Below, piece after piece: positions 25,142 to 34,143 of a stretch of DNA of 61,749 nucleotides (within the stretch, counting starts at the first letter, position 1; the number at the start of each line of letters is the position of its first letter). Below the pieces are notes generated by a model, which worked only from the letters and a program-made list of their open reading frames with translations, did not search any database and was not told the DNA's origin. The DNA comes from Ferrimicrobium sp. (GTDB lineage: Bacteria > Actinomycetota > Acidimicrobiia > Acidimicrobiales > Acidimicrobiaceae). The position numbers and the translations under genes were made by a program. Location: NCBI RefSeq assembly GCF_027364955.1, contig NZ_DAHXOI010000012.1, forward strand, positions 1 to 61,749, written 5' to 3'.

Positions 25142-26272
25142 GTGCCAAAGAATGAGGGTACCGAACAGCCAACGGCACAGAAGCTACAAAAAGCCAAGAA
25201 GGAGGGGACGGTCGCGCGTTCAGCCGAGCTAGCAACGTGGTTGGTGATCCTCGCCTTTTCGTTGGCCGCACCGTTGATGTTTCATCTCGTGGAGGCAAAG
25301 ATCGTCGCCTTTGGTCACCTTGCGCTCGATGGAGGTGCGTCAATTACCGCTGGAATGGCCCTGCGTCGGCTCGAGGCGGGACTCGAGACCGTGGGAGAGC
25401 TTGCGATTATTGTCGCGACGCCAGTCGCAGTTTTTGTGGCACTTATCAACATCGCGCAGGTGGGAATACGCTTTGTGCCCAAGAAGATCACACCAACCTT
25501 TACCCATTTTTCGCCGAAGCAGAACCTTTCACGCATCTTCTCCACCACCCCGGCGATTGAGGCGGCGAAGTCGCTCGTGAAGTTGTTGATCGTGGTGGTG
25601 GTCTCGACGCTCCTGTTGTTGGGGGGTGTCGATGCCTTGACATCAGCGTCAGTTGCGCCACTCGCGGTCGCCGCACAGGTCGCCGCCATGAGTCTGGAAC
25701 TGGTACGACTCACCGGGGTTTTGGGACTCGCCATTGCACTGATTGACTACGGTCGTTCTCGGCAGCAAGTGCGCAAGCAGCTGCTGATGACCCGCCAGGA
25801 GGTGAAAGACGAGATCAAGCAGTATGAAGGGGATATGCAGACCAAAGGGAGGCGTCGGCGAGTCGCTCGGGAGCTCTCCAGACGGCGCATGATCGCTAAC
25901 GTCGCCCTCGCTGACGTGGTAGTAGCGAATCCTACCCACGTCGCGGTTGCGCTCAAGTATGAGCCAGCGACCCATCGTGCACCTATCGTGTTGGCTAAGG
26001 GCTCGGAGTATATCGCTGCCACCATTCGAGAGCGGGCCCGGGTGGCAGGGGTACCAATCGTCATCGACCCCCCTTTGGCACGCGCGCTCAATATCGCGGT
26101 TCCTGTTGGAGAGTCGATCCCCGGCTCTCTGTTCTTGGTCGTGGCTCGTCTCCTGGCCTTTGTCTACCAGCTCTCGACGACCGCGCGGTACTACGAGTCC
26201 ACCCATCAGTCCAATTTAGATGAGATCCCAGAGGAGATCCTTGAGCGAGTTCTCACCGAACTCGCCACCTAG
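25142..26272 (+). CDS. flhB: Flagellar export protein FlhB
   Basis: A 376-residue export-switch protein. The N-terminus has EQPTAQKLQKAKKEGTVARS; four membrane segments follow; the cytoplasmic domain carries the autocleavage motif NPTH (in VVANPTHVAVALKYE, about 263). FlhB changes substrate class from rod/hook to filament together with FliK. The start is GTG at 25142, directly after the fliR stop. Confidence 0.95.
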   Translation: MPKNEGTEQPTAQKLQKAKKEGTVARSAELATWLVILAFSLAAPLMFHLVEAKIVAFGHLALDGGASITAGMALRRLEAGLETVGELAIIVATPVAVFVALINIAQVGIRFVPKKITPTFTHFSPKQNLSRIFSTTPAIEAAKSLVKLLIVVVVSTLLLLGGVDALTSASVAPLAVAAQVAAMSLELVRLTGVLGLAIALIDYGRSRQQVRKQLLMTRQEVKDEIKQYEGDMQTKGRRRRVARELSRRRMIANVALADVVVANPTHVAVALKYEPATHRAPIVLAKGSEYIAATIRERARVAGVPIVIDPPLARALNIAVPVGESIPGSLFLVVARLLAFVYQLSTTARYYESTHQSNLDEIPEEILERVLTELAT

Positions 26273-26394
26273 GCAGATCCAATTCATCGTTGGTTGATGG
26301 TTTTAATTAAAGGTCGTGGACTTGACTGACGAAGTGTTGAGTACACGGATGAGCCCTGTTCTCAAGGATGACCAAGGTTTAATGAGGGAGGACC

Positions 26395-28437
26395 ATGGAG
26401 AGTGCCCGTATGCGCCGATTGGCGCTCGCGGTACCGATTGGCATCGCCGTGATTGTGGTGATGTTAGTCGTTCCAATTCCTTCACAGTTGCTTGATATTC
26501 TTATCACTGCCAACATCACCTTTGCCTTAGTTGTCCTCGGGGTCTCCTTGCGAGTGACCGATCCCTTGGAGTTTGCAGCCTTCCCCTCAGTGCTCTTGAT
26601 CGCCACCATGTTTCGATTGGCACTCAACGTCTCGGCGACCCGATTGGTGCTGTTGCATGCCTATGCCGGATCCGTGATCGAGAGCTTTGGCCACTTTGTG
26701 GTCGGCGGATCGGTCATCGTCGGTCTCGTCGTCTTCGCCATTTTGTTCATCATCCAGTTTGTCGTCATCACCTCTGGTGCTGGACGTGTTGCTGAAGTGG
26801 GTGCTCGCTTTACGTTGGATGCGATGCCGGGTAAGCAGATGGCTATCGATGCCGACCTCAATGCGGGTCATATCGATGAGGCTGAGGCTCGGCGACGACG
26901 CGCGCGCATCTCGAAGGAGGCTGACTTCTACGGTGCGATGGACGGCGCTTCAAAGTTCATCAAGGGTGATGCCATTGCCGCAGCGGTGATCACCGTGATC
27001 AACCTCATCGGTGGCTTCATCGTCGGGGTAGTCCAGCATCATCTCTCGATCAGCCAGTCGATCGACACCTACTCTTTGCTCTCCGTCGGTGACGGTCTCG
27101 TCAGCCAGATCCCCGCGCTGCTCCTGTCGATTGCAACCGGTCTGGTCGTGACCCGAACCTCGAATGACTCAGACTTTGGCCTCGACCTCTTACAACAGCT
27201 CTTGAAGCAGTCCGTAGCCCTCCAGATCGCCGGTGGTATTATCGGCACTCTTGGTTTGCTGCCGGGCTTGCCCAAGCTCCCGTTCCTACTCGTTGGTGGT
27301 ACCGTCTTTGTGATTGGGTGGCGAGTCTCGAAGACTCCTGAGCGAGACGAAGAGGCGACAGCCGAGGCGCTGACCCAGGTCGCTGCTCCCGAGACTGCCC
27401 AGGACGTGGTTGGTGTGGAGATTCTCGAACTCGAGTTGGGCTTTGAACTCCTCGATGTGGTGGATCCAGCAAAGGGTGGCGATCTCCTCGAGCGGGTCAA
27501 GGGGTTGCGCCGCAAGCTGGCCGGAGAACTGGGCTTCGTGCTCCCACCGGTGCGAACGCACGATAATTTGGATATCGGTCCCACCGAGTACGTGATCAAA
27601 ATCGCAGAGATGGAGATCAGCCGCGGAAAAGTCCCTCGTGATCGCGTACTCGCGATCGGTGATAATCTCGATGCATTACCCGGTGAGGCGACCGTCGATC
27701 CTGTCTTTGGCCTACGAGCTCGTTGGATCCCACCAGACTACAAGACCCAGGCACAAGTACTCGGAGCTACCGTGGTGGATCGCTCTTCGGTGATCGTCAC
27801 CCATCTCTCAGAGGTTGTCCAGCATCATGCAGGTGCGTTACTCACTCGGCAGCAAACCAAAGAGATGCTCGATGCCCTCAAGCGAGTTGCTCCCGTGGTG
27901 GTTGACGAACTCAACACCGCTCAGGTGGCAATGGGTGACATTCAGCGAGTCTTGCGAGAACTGCTTGACGAACGCGTTCCGGTGAGAAACCTGCCGGCGA
28001 TTGTTGAGGCGATTGTCGATAAGTACCGCACCTCCAAGGAGCCAGATGCGCTTCTCGATGCGGCGAGAGAAGCGCTCGGCGGGGCCATCTCATCGACTTT
28101 TGCCCAGGATGGGATGTTAGCAGTTGTGTACCTCTCGTCACAGCTCGAGATGCGCTTCGCCGAGAGCCTGGTGACCGTAGATGGTCGCCGGGTGTTAGGT
28201 ATCGGCATGGAAGAGATCGTTCGCCTTCGAGAAGAGATCCGGGCGGCCAAGCTACGGGCTGAGATGGAGGGCCATGAGCCAGTACTCGTTTGCATGCCCG
28301 CTATTCGTAAAGCACTCTTCCAGACCCTTCGCTCGGGTGATGCAGCGATTCCAGTGTTGGCCGTGAGGGAGCTTGCTCCTTCGCTTAAGTTGATTCAGAT
28401 AGGAGTGATTGGTGATGTCGAACCAGCTACGGTTTAA
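26395..28437 (+). CDS. flhA: Flagellar export gate protein FlhA
   Basis: A 680-residue export receptor. An N-terminal part with about eight membrane segments contains the FHIPEP signature (RFTLDAMPGKQMAIDADLN, about 140-158). The C-terminal cytoplasmic domain (about 325-680) docks chaperone-substrate pairs. Length is typical. A 122-bp gap separates it from flhB, with GGGAGG before the ATG. Confidence 0.95.
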   Translation: MESARMRRLALAVPIGIAVIVVMLVVPIPSQLLDILITANITFALVVLGVSLRVTDPLEFAAFPSVLLIATMFRLALNVSATRLVLLHAYAGSVIESFGHFVVGGSVIVGLVVFAILFIIQFVVITSGAGRVAEVGARFTLDAMPGKQMAIDADLNAGHIDEAEARRRRARISKEADFYGAMDGASKFIKGDAIAAAVITVINLIGGFIVGVVQHHLSISQSIDTYSLLSVGDGLVSQIPALLLSIATGLVVTRTSNDSDFGLDLLQQLLKQSVALQIAGGIIGTLGLLPGLPKLPFLLVGGTVFVIGWRVSKTPERDEEATAEALTQVAAPETAQDVVGVEILELELGFELLDVVDPAKGGDLLERVKGLRRKLAGELGFVLPPVRTHDNLDIGPTEYVIKIAEMEISRGKVPRDRVLAIGDNLDALPGEATVDPVFGLRARWIPPDYKTQAQVLGATVVDRSSVIVTHLSEVVQHHAGALLTRQQTKEMLDALKRVAPVVVDELNTAQVAMGDIQRVLRELLDERVPVRNLPAIVEAIVDKYRTSKEPDALLDAAREALGGAISSTFAQDGMLAVVYLSSQLEMRFAESLVTVDGRRVLGIGMEEIVRLREEIRAAKLRAEMEGHEPVLVCMPAIRKALFQTLRSGDAAIPVLAVRELAPSLKLIQIGVIGDVEPATV

Positions 28438-29626
28438 CGGGAAAACGATTGAGGAGGCGGTCGCAAAGGCGAGAACAGCACTTGGCGAGGGCGTTCGGCT
28501 GGTGGCCGCGGAGCGGGTAAGCAAGCCCGGCTTTGTCGGAAAGAGAATCAGCTTCACCGTCGTGGTCGAACCCCCATCGGCACCGATCTCAGCGCCTGGA
28601 TTTGCAGCTGCTCTTCGTAATGTGCTCGTCAGTGCAGGCCCTCGACCGCTAGCACCTGCCGAAGCGGATGAATCCGATTATCGGAGCGTTCAAGATGAGC
28701 TTGCGAGAACCTATGGACGATCAACTACGACAACTGGTTCCTCCCCGACACCTCCAATTTCCGCTCCGATGTCAACCCCCAAGGTGTTCCGTCGAGATGG
28801 AAAGGTGACGAAGTTGACCAACATCGCTGCTCCGAGCTGGGCAACACTAGCGGATCCGGTCATGGTTCCTCCGAACGAGGCCCAGCCAGAGCATCCGGTT
28901 ATCTTGACCACGTCTGACGAGTCCGATAGAAGGCTGATGCCTGCTCAGCTCATGGTTGATGCTACTGATGCCCAATATGTCGAACAAGTGGACGCCGAAC
29001 ATATGGACGCTGGCACCACATTGACAGAGACAGAGCTCGTCCAGGCCGCCCGTCGTGCGATGGAGGCAGGATCGGCGCCCGGCGCGTTCCTCGTTGATCG
29101 AATCGATGCGCTTGTCGTTGATCTCGCTCGTGACGAACCAGTTGTTGATCTTCGGGGGCATCCCTTCATCGCCGAAACGGCCCAGTTCGGGGGCAAGACC
29201 CAGCTGGTAGCCATTGTGGTGCCGTCGGCGACTGACCCAATCGGACGCTTTACCGAGATCTGTGAGGAGCTGGGAATCGTGCCGGTCCATCGTTTTGTGC
29301 TTGCGCGTCGTCGCCGAGAAGTCCCACCACAGATGCTGAGTTCAGCCAACGCGGTAGCCCGGTCGGTAATGGATTGCACTGAGTCGAGTGGCCGCACGGG
29401 AGTTTTGGTGGATCCTGGTCAACTGCGCCTGTTGCGCGGCTCCTTTCTGGATTCCATGATGGCCGTCGTTGTCGCTGTCGAGGGTAATGCGACGGTCGCC
29501 CGACTGGAGCGTGAGATGAGTCCCTGTGGTGAGATCGATGCGCTCTGGTATCGCGGCGATGACATGATCGCTGCCAAGTTAGGAATTGCGCGGTTGCGGC
29601 CATCGACCACAGGAGCTGATCGGTGA
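28415..29626 (+). CDS. FlhF-like protein lacking a GTPase domain
   Basis: A 403-residue protein in the place usually held by flhF. The first 50 residues (LRFNGKTIEEAVAKARTALG, then VRLVAAERV) resemble the N-terminal B domain of FlhF. The rest differs: there is no P-loop (G.xGxGKT) and no other G-motif of SRP GTPases. The C-terminal part (about 240-400) resembles nothing I recognise; it includes TAQFGGKTQLVAIVVPS and RTGVLVDPGQLRLLRG. It may still help place the flagellum, or do something else. ATG 28415 is chosen for the AGGAG site 9 nt upstream; TTG 28409 and GTG 28412 are alternatives. It overlaps flhA by 23 nt. Confidence 0.6.
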   Translation: MSNQLRFNGKTIEEAVAKARTALGEGVRLVAAERVSKPGFVGKRISFTVVVEPPSAPISAPGFAAALRNVLVSAGPRPLAPAEADESDYRSVQDELARTYGRSTTTTGSSPTPPISAPMSTPKVFRRDGKVTKLTNIAAPSWATLADPVMVPPNEAQPEHPVILTTSDESDRRLMPAQLMVDATDAQYVEQVDAEHMDAGTTLTETELVQAARRAMEAGSAPGAFLVDRIDALVVDLARDEPVVDLRGHPFIAETAQFGGKTQLVAIVVPSATDPIGRFTEICEELGIVPVHRFVLARRRREVPPQMLSSANAVARSVMDCTESSGRTGVLVDPGQLRLLRGSFLDSMMAVVVAVEGNATVARLEREMSPCGEIDALWYRGDDMIAAKLGIARLRPSTTGADR

Positions 29627-29853
29627 AGGTGCCATGGCGGGTGCGCTTGACACTCGTCGGTGCCTTCATCGCCACCTACTCCAGCCTGCGCAACGTTTTG
29701 GAGGGCTATAACGGTTGGTCAATCTATCTCGAACATCTATTGATCGCACTCTTGGTTGTCTATGTCGGTCTCTCGATTCTTGCGACCATCACCGCCTGGT
29801 ACAACTTACAGAACTTGGCTGAGCGGCGTAGGCGATCAGATGAGCTACCGTAA
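29623..29853 (+). CDS. Small two-helix membrane protein, end of flagellar operon
   Basis: A 76-residue protein, not recognised. Hydrophobic segments at about 8-24 and 38-60 are followed by a basic tail (AERRRRSDELP). The GTG start overlaps the previous stop (GTGA), showing coupling to the flagellar operon, of which it is the last gene seen. A role in flagellar placement or stator support is conceivable but has no direct evidence. Confidence 0.6.
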   Translation: MKVPWRVRLTLVGAFIATYSSLRNVLEGYNGWSIYLEHLLIALLVVYVGLSILATITAWYNLQNLAERRRRSDELP

Positions 29854-29862
29854 CGGGGCAGA

Positions 29863-30015
29863 TCAACGATCGGGCTGTTCTTGCTCATCGCGAAAGATGG
29901 TGGCGGGCAGTTCCCCGATGAATGGGTTCTGAGACAGCGCAGTAATGCCCTTCCATCGTTCCCAAAGATGAGCGATCACTCCCTTGTTGGGTAAAGATTC
30001 ACTGTTCTCGCGCAT
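29863..30015 (-). CDS. Possible 50-residue protein
   Basis: A short minus-strand frame, ATG at 30015 to TGA at 29863, encoding 50 residues with a natural-looking composition (MRENSESLPNKGVIAHLWER... to ...DEQEQPDR). A TATAAG hexamer lies about 14 nt upstream of the ATG on this strand; no Shine-Dalgarno site is seen. It is convergent with the end of the flagellar operon. No family is recognised, and chance is possible. Confidence 0.3.
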   Translation of the reverse strand: MRENSESLPNKGVIAHLWERWKGITALSQNPFIGELPATIFRDEQEQPDR

Positions 30016-30142
30016 GCTGGGCATTCTTATAGGTTACAATCTCTTCCAATCATGGATGACCAGTGGTAGCGATTGTCTACCGCCCTAGCCTTCAGGAGGC
30101 ATGATCTAAGACGGCCCAACATGACTGAGATAAGACGTAAGG

Positions 30143-30940
30143 GTGGGGAAGTTGACTGAAGTAGAGGTCCAACAACATGGTGCGACGATGATCGTCACGA
30201 TCAATCGTCCTGAGCAATTGAACTGTGTCAACGATAGGGTCGCGGAGGGGATCACTGAGGCACTCCAGGATGCGGAGACCGACTCCTCGATCCGGAGCGT
30301 TGTCCTAACGGGAGCGGGAGACCGTGCCTTCTGCACGGGAATGGATCTCAAGTTTGCCCAAGCTAACGGTAGCCGTGGCGTCATCATCCCCGGTCGCGGG
30401 TTTGCCGGTATTGGCGGTTACGATTTCCCCAAACCTTTGATCGCTGCGGTCAATGGTTACGCGGTTGCGGGAGGTTTTGAGATCGTCCTCAACTGTGATC
30501 TGGTCGTCGCGAGTGAAGGGGCTCGTTTCGGCCTCCCTGAGGCAAAACGCGGTCTCCTGGCGACGGGCGGTGGCCTTATCCGATTGAGCGAACTTGTTGG
30601 GCGGAGCGTGGCGATGGAGCTCGCCCTGACCAGCGAGCCGATTGGAGCTGATCGTGCTCTGGAGCTCGGGATGATCAACAGAGTCGTTCCGCGAGAGCAG
30701 TTGCTCACCGAGGCACTCGTCTTTGCAGAGAAGATCGCTGCTGCTGGTCCACAGGCTATTTTGCATGCCAAGCGATTGTTACGCAGCACCTATGCACGTG
30801 CAACGGAGATGATCTGGCAACTCAACTCCGAGCTCGCCGTTATCACCATGGAGTCCGCCGAGGCTGCCGAGGGGATGGCGGCCTTTGTCGAGCGGCGCGA
30901 ACCCAGGTGGCAGCCCTTGGAGGACGAGGCCATCTCCTAG
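30143..30940 (+). CDS. Enoyl-CoA hydratase/isomerase (crotonase family)
   Basis: A 265-residue crotonase-fold protein that probably hydrates a 2-enoyl-CoA or acts on a related CoA ester. Motifs: RPEQLNCVNDRVAEGI, AFCTGMDLK (first oxyanion-hole part), AAVNGYAVAGGFEI and GLPEAKRGL. The second active-site Glu of hydratases is uncertain. The start may be GTG 30143 or TTG 30152 (GGTGGGGA upstream). It stands alone, so the substrate cannot be told from neighbours. Confidence 0.85.
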   Translation: MGKLTEVEVQQHGATMIVTINRPEQLNCVNDRVAEGITEALQDAETDSSIRSVVLTGAGDRAFCTGMDLKFAQANGSRGVIIPGRGFAGIGGYDFPKPLIAAVNGYAVAGGFEIVLNCDLVVASEGARFGLPEAKRGLLATGGGLIRLSELVGRSVAMELALTSEPIGADRALELGMINRVVPREQLLTEALVFAEKIAAAGPQAILHAKRLLRSTYARATEMIWQLNSELAVITMESAEAAEGMAAFVERREPRWQPLEDEAIS

Positions 30941-31102
30941 GCATACTGTTGCTCTGGGATCAGGTCGCCCACGAGGTTCGCCATCGTCTCTGGCTGGTCA
31001 CGCATGCGGAGAATCTCTGGAACCTGGTTACGGGTTTGAGGTTTCGCTTGGAACTTTCCTGGTGCGTTTGTCTGCGATAACAGTGATGGAGGCAATCTTG
31101 GC

Positions 31103-31816
31103 CTAGGTCGACGTAGGTCGTTGCGGGTGAACATCACGGGCAAGCTGGTGGAAGTGCTCAACCGCCTCGGCGAGATGCCCACGATGTGCCATGAGAGCGG
31201 AGCCGGATACGAGGACCTCTGCCCCGTTGATCACGCATGCTTGGATCGTCTCCTCGGAGACGCCACCGTCAACCTCGATCTTGACCAGTGGGTTCGTAGC
31301 TTCGCGGAGAGCAACCGCCGCCAGAATCTTGGCATCCATCGCCTCGATATAGTGTTGGCCACCAAAGCCTGGGTTGACGCTCATGATCATCAACACATCG
31401 AGTTGATCCATGACGTACTCGACATCGGTGAGTGGCGTAGCTGGGTTGAGGGCAACCCCGGCACGTACCCCGAATGACTTGATGAGACTAAGGGTCCGGT
31501 GGAGATGACGGGTGGCCTCTGCGTGCACGGTGATCAACTCGCAGCCCGCCTCGACGAACTCGCTCACGTAACGCTCAGGGTCGACGATCATCAGGTGTAC
31601 CTCGTAGGGGAGCGTGCTGTAGCGTCGGCAGCTGGCGATCACGGGTGCCCCGATGGTGATGTTGGGTACAAACACGCCATCCATCACGTCCCAGTGGATT
31701 CGATCCACGCCAGCCTCTTCTAAGGCCCCTAACTCCTCGCCGAGTCGTCCAAAGTCACACGGCAAAACCGACGGGGCGAGTTCAACGATCCTTTCAGCTC
31801 GCTGCGATGTAGTCAT
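31103..31816 (-). CDS. rpe: Ribulose-phosphate 3-epimerase
   Basis: A 237-residue TIM-barrel enzyme interconverting ribulose 5-phosphate and xylulose 5-phosphate in the pentose phosphate or Calvin cycle. Motifs: LAPSVLPCDFGRLGEE, IHWDVMDGVFVPNITIG, VHLMIVDPE, MSVNPGFGGQ and KIEVDGGVS. Its start overlaps the rlmN stop by 4 nt (ATGA), so the two are coupled. Confidence 0.95.
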   Translation of the reverse strand: MTTSQRAERIVELAPSVLPCDFGRLGEELGALEEAGVDRIHWDVMDGVFVPNITIGAPVIASCRRYSTLPYEVHLMIVDPERYVSEFVEAGCELITVHAEATRHLHRTLSLIKSFGVRAGVALNPATPLTDVEYVMDQLDVLMIMSVNPGFGGQHYIEAMDAKILAAVALREATNPLVKIEVDGGVSEETIQACVINGAEVLVSGSALMAHRGHLAEAVEHFHQLARDVHPQRPTST

Positions 31817-32919
31817 GTGGTAACTCCTTGCTGTTGCGAAATGGGCTGGGACCTGTCCTCATTGGGGCTTGCATTGCCTGCTATGAGGCTGGGGTTCGGC
31901 CGGCGACGAATGGTCATTGGCTCTGTGCGCATTGCGAGCTGTCCACAGGCTGCATCAATGGTCTGACCGCGTGTTGATCGAATAGTGCAGCGCACATCGT
32001 TCGCCCGGAGGGCCCGCTGAAAGGCGAGTACTCTCTCACGCGTGCTGCCACGAACAAGGTAGCCAGGCGTGGGGTTGAGAGGGATGAGATTGACGTGTGC
32101 TCTGAGGCGTCGTGCGATGGTGCTCAGCTCGTCGGCGGCACGTTCGGTATCGTTGAAGTCAGCGATCATCGCCCACTCCAAACTCACCAGACGGGAGGTA
32201 GCCGCTGTCCATTCTTCGCAGCTTGTCATGATCTGCTCGATCGGATAGCGTCGATTTAGCGGAATGATCTCGGAGCGATCTTGGTCATTGGCGGCGTGGA
32301 GTGAGACGGCTAACGTCAACGGCAGCCCTTCTGTGGCAAGGCGCTTGATGCCTGGAACGACACCGACGGTCGACACGGTGATGCGCCGTGGCGATATTCC
32401 GAAACGATCGACGATGACTCTGAGCGCCCCTATCACGGCTCGGTAGTTGGCGAGGGGTTCCCCCATGCCCATCATGACAATATTGGAGAGGCGGCGAGGT
32501 AGTGCGGCTTGCTTGGCTCGGTAGACCTGCTCGATGATCTCCGCAGTGGTGAGTTGTCTCCCAAACCCTCCCTGGCCAGTCGCACAGAAGCTACAGGCCA
32601 TGGCGCAGCCAGCCTGGGTCGAGATGCATGCCGTGGCTCGTTGTGGGTACTCCATTAGGACAGTCTCAATGCGATAGCCACCGTCGATTGAGTACAGCCA
32701 TTTACGGGTCGTCATAGCATCGCTGCTCGTCATGGTCACTTCGCTGAGGCTCAAGGGATAGTCGCTGGCGAGCTGGGCACGCAGCCGAAGCGGGAGACTG
32801 GTGATCTCTTTCACTGGTAGCGCCTTCTCGAAGAGCCCTTCGAAGAGCTGCTCGACCCGATAGCGAGCGCCGAGTGTCTCCTCGGCGGTGACGAAATCGA
32901 GGTCAAAGAGCGAAGGCAT
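31813..32919 (-). CDS. rlmN: 23S rRNA (adenine-2503-C2)-methyltransferase RlmN
   Basis: A radical-SAM enzyme of 368 residues that methylates A2503 of 23S rRNA (and A37 of some tRNAs). It carries the cluster motif CAMACSFCATG, then GMGEPLANY, RRITVSTVGVVPGI and SLHAANDQDRSEIIPLN. I chose ATG 32919 (MPSLFDLDF); a longer frame from 33012 overlaps the preceding gene and adds residues unlike the family. It follows the ABC operon and is coupled to rpe. Confidence 0.93.
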   Translation of the reverse strand: MPSLFDLDFVTAEETLGARYRVEQLFEGLFEKALPVKEITSLPLRLRAQLASDYPLSLSEVTMTSSDAMTTRKWLYSIDGGYRIETVLMEYPQRATACISTQAGCAMACSFCATGQGGFGRQLTTAEIIEQVYRAKQAALPRRLSNIVMMGMGEPLANYRAVIGALRVIVDRFGISPRRITVSTVGVVPGIKRLATEGLPLTLAVSLHAANDQDRSEIIPLNRRYPIEQIMTSCEEWTAATSRLVSLEWAMIADFNDTERAADELSTIARRLRAHVNLIPLNPTPGYLVRGSTRERVLAFQRALRANDVRCTIRSTRGQTIDAACGQLAMRTEPMTIRRRPNPSLIAGNASPNEDRSQPISQQQGVTT

Positions 32920-32986
32920 ATGAGTAAGGCTAGTCAGGAGTCGAACATCGGCGGTGAACTTCGTCTCCCACCGATGGCAAACGTGG

Positions 32987-34009
32987 TTAACTCGCCGGCA
33001 CCTTGTTGGCAAAGCTCTGGTCGATATAGCGAGAGGCGCTCAACGGTTGGTGATAGTCGACGAGTCCATTGGACAGATAGACCTGCTGCATCGCTTGAAG
33101 GGTAGAGACGGGAGGTGCGAGATTTGGTGCATAGATGCTCGGAGGTTCCGTGGCTAAGATACTCGTGGACTCTCCGGTGGCCTTAGCAATGATGGCGAGG
33201 TTGGCGGCGCTGGTCTGAGCGGACCCTTGGAGGTCCTGGGATCCCTTGGCGAGTGCATCGAAGAAGCGTTGGGCCGCAGGAGTCTTGGCGAAGGATCCGC
33301 CATAGATCACACCGACGACCGCAGCCTTGACTGGTGCAGGGGAGACGAGGGTCCCATCCTTGGCGGCCAGAATCGCAGAGAGGAAGGGAGCTGCCGGATA
33401 GGCCGCTGCAACGGAGTGGTTGGCGAGTGCCGTCTCCATATCGGGTAACCCGAGGTTGACGACGTTCACGTCAGCGAGGGTCAAATGATACGGCTTGAGT
33501 GCTTCGGCGAGGAGATAGCCCCCGGCTGCTCCGGCGCCACCATCGATACCGATTTTGGCACCACGTAGCTCGGCAGCGGTGAGGGATTTGCCAGCTGGTA
33601 CAACGCCGTTCGCAACGACGAGCCCATTTGCGGCAGTGCCTGGTGCCTCGGCCGCCATCGATCCGACCACCTTAAAATTTAATCCCTGGTTGATAGCATC
33701 GAACATGCCCGCAGAGAAGCCTCCAAGGACGACCTGGACGCGGTTGGTGGCTGCCAAGGTGGTGGCACTCTGCCCTGAAGAGACGACGGTCAAGTGGACG
33801 TCGAGATGTTCCTTGGTGAAGTAGCCCTTGGCCATAGCGATGTAGAGGGGGTCAAAAAGCGGGATCGGCACATAGGCGACCGTGACATTGGTCGTGGACG
33901 CGGTGCTCGTCGTTGCACTTGAATTCGCGCTCGTGCTGCCACAAGCAGCGAGGATGCCCGATGCTCCTAGGGCAAGTGCAACGGCAGCCAACCTATTCAT
34001 TTGACGCAT
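32987..34009 (-). CDS. ABC transporter substrate-binding lipoprotein, NitT/TauT type
   Basis: A 340-residue lipoprotein with a signal peptide ending in the lipobox LAAC (Cys about 23), then a type-2 binding domain of the SsuA/TauA/NitT group (VTVAYVPIPLFDPLYIAMAKGYFTKEHLDV). Substrates of this group include sulfonates, taurine, nitrate and thiamine precursors; the sequence does not tell which. The start has AAGGAA upstream. It is last of the ABC genes, 134 bp after the permease; an AGTATA/TATACT hexamer at 34096-34101 could be an internal promoter. Confidence 0.88.
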   Translation of the reverse strand: MRQMNRLAAVALALGASGILAACGSTSANSSATTSTASTTNVTVAYVPIPLFDPLYIAMAKGYFTKEHLDVHLTVVSSGQSATTLAATNRVQVVLGGFSAGMFDAINQGLNFKVVGSMAAEAPGTAANGLVVANGVVPAGKSLTAAELRGAKIGIDGGAGAAGGYLLAEALKPYHLTLADVNVVNLGLPDMETALANHSVAAAYPAAPFLSAILAAKDGTLVSPAPVKAAVVGVIYGGSFAKTPAAQRFFDALAKGSQDLQGSAQTSAANLAIIAKATGESTSILATEPPSIYAPNLAPPVSTLQAMQQVYLSNGLVDYHQPLSASRYIDQSFANKVPAS

Positions 34010-34143
34010 CGTATCTGTTCCTTACTGCATGTTTTCTAGGGACACATAGGGTTGGGAGTACCTTGTGAACTGTCCTGGTGTGGATGTTTCAGGCGAGTAT
34101 AATCAACCAACACGGCACTCCCGGCTGAGATCAAGGTAACTGG

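Noticed and set aside
30941-31102. Coding-like minus-strand end (MRDQPETMANLVGDLIPEQQYA) between the crotonase and rpe
   Set aside because: The last 22 residues look natural, but the frame upstream degenerates and overlaps rpe. It may be a gene remnant; too short to call.
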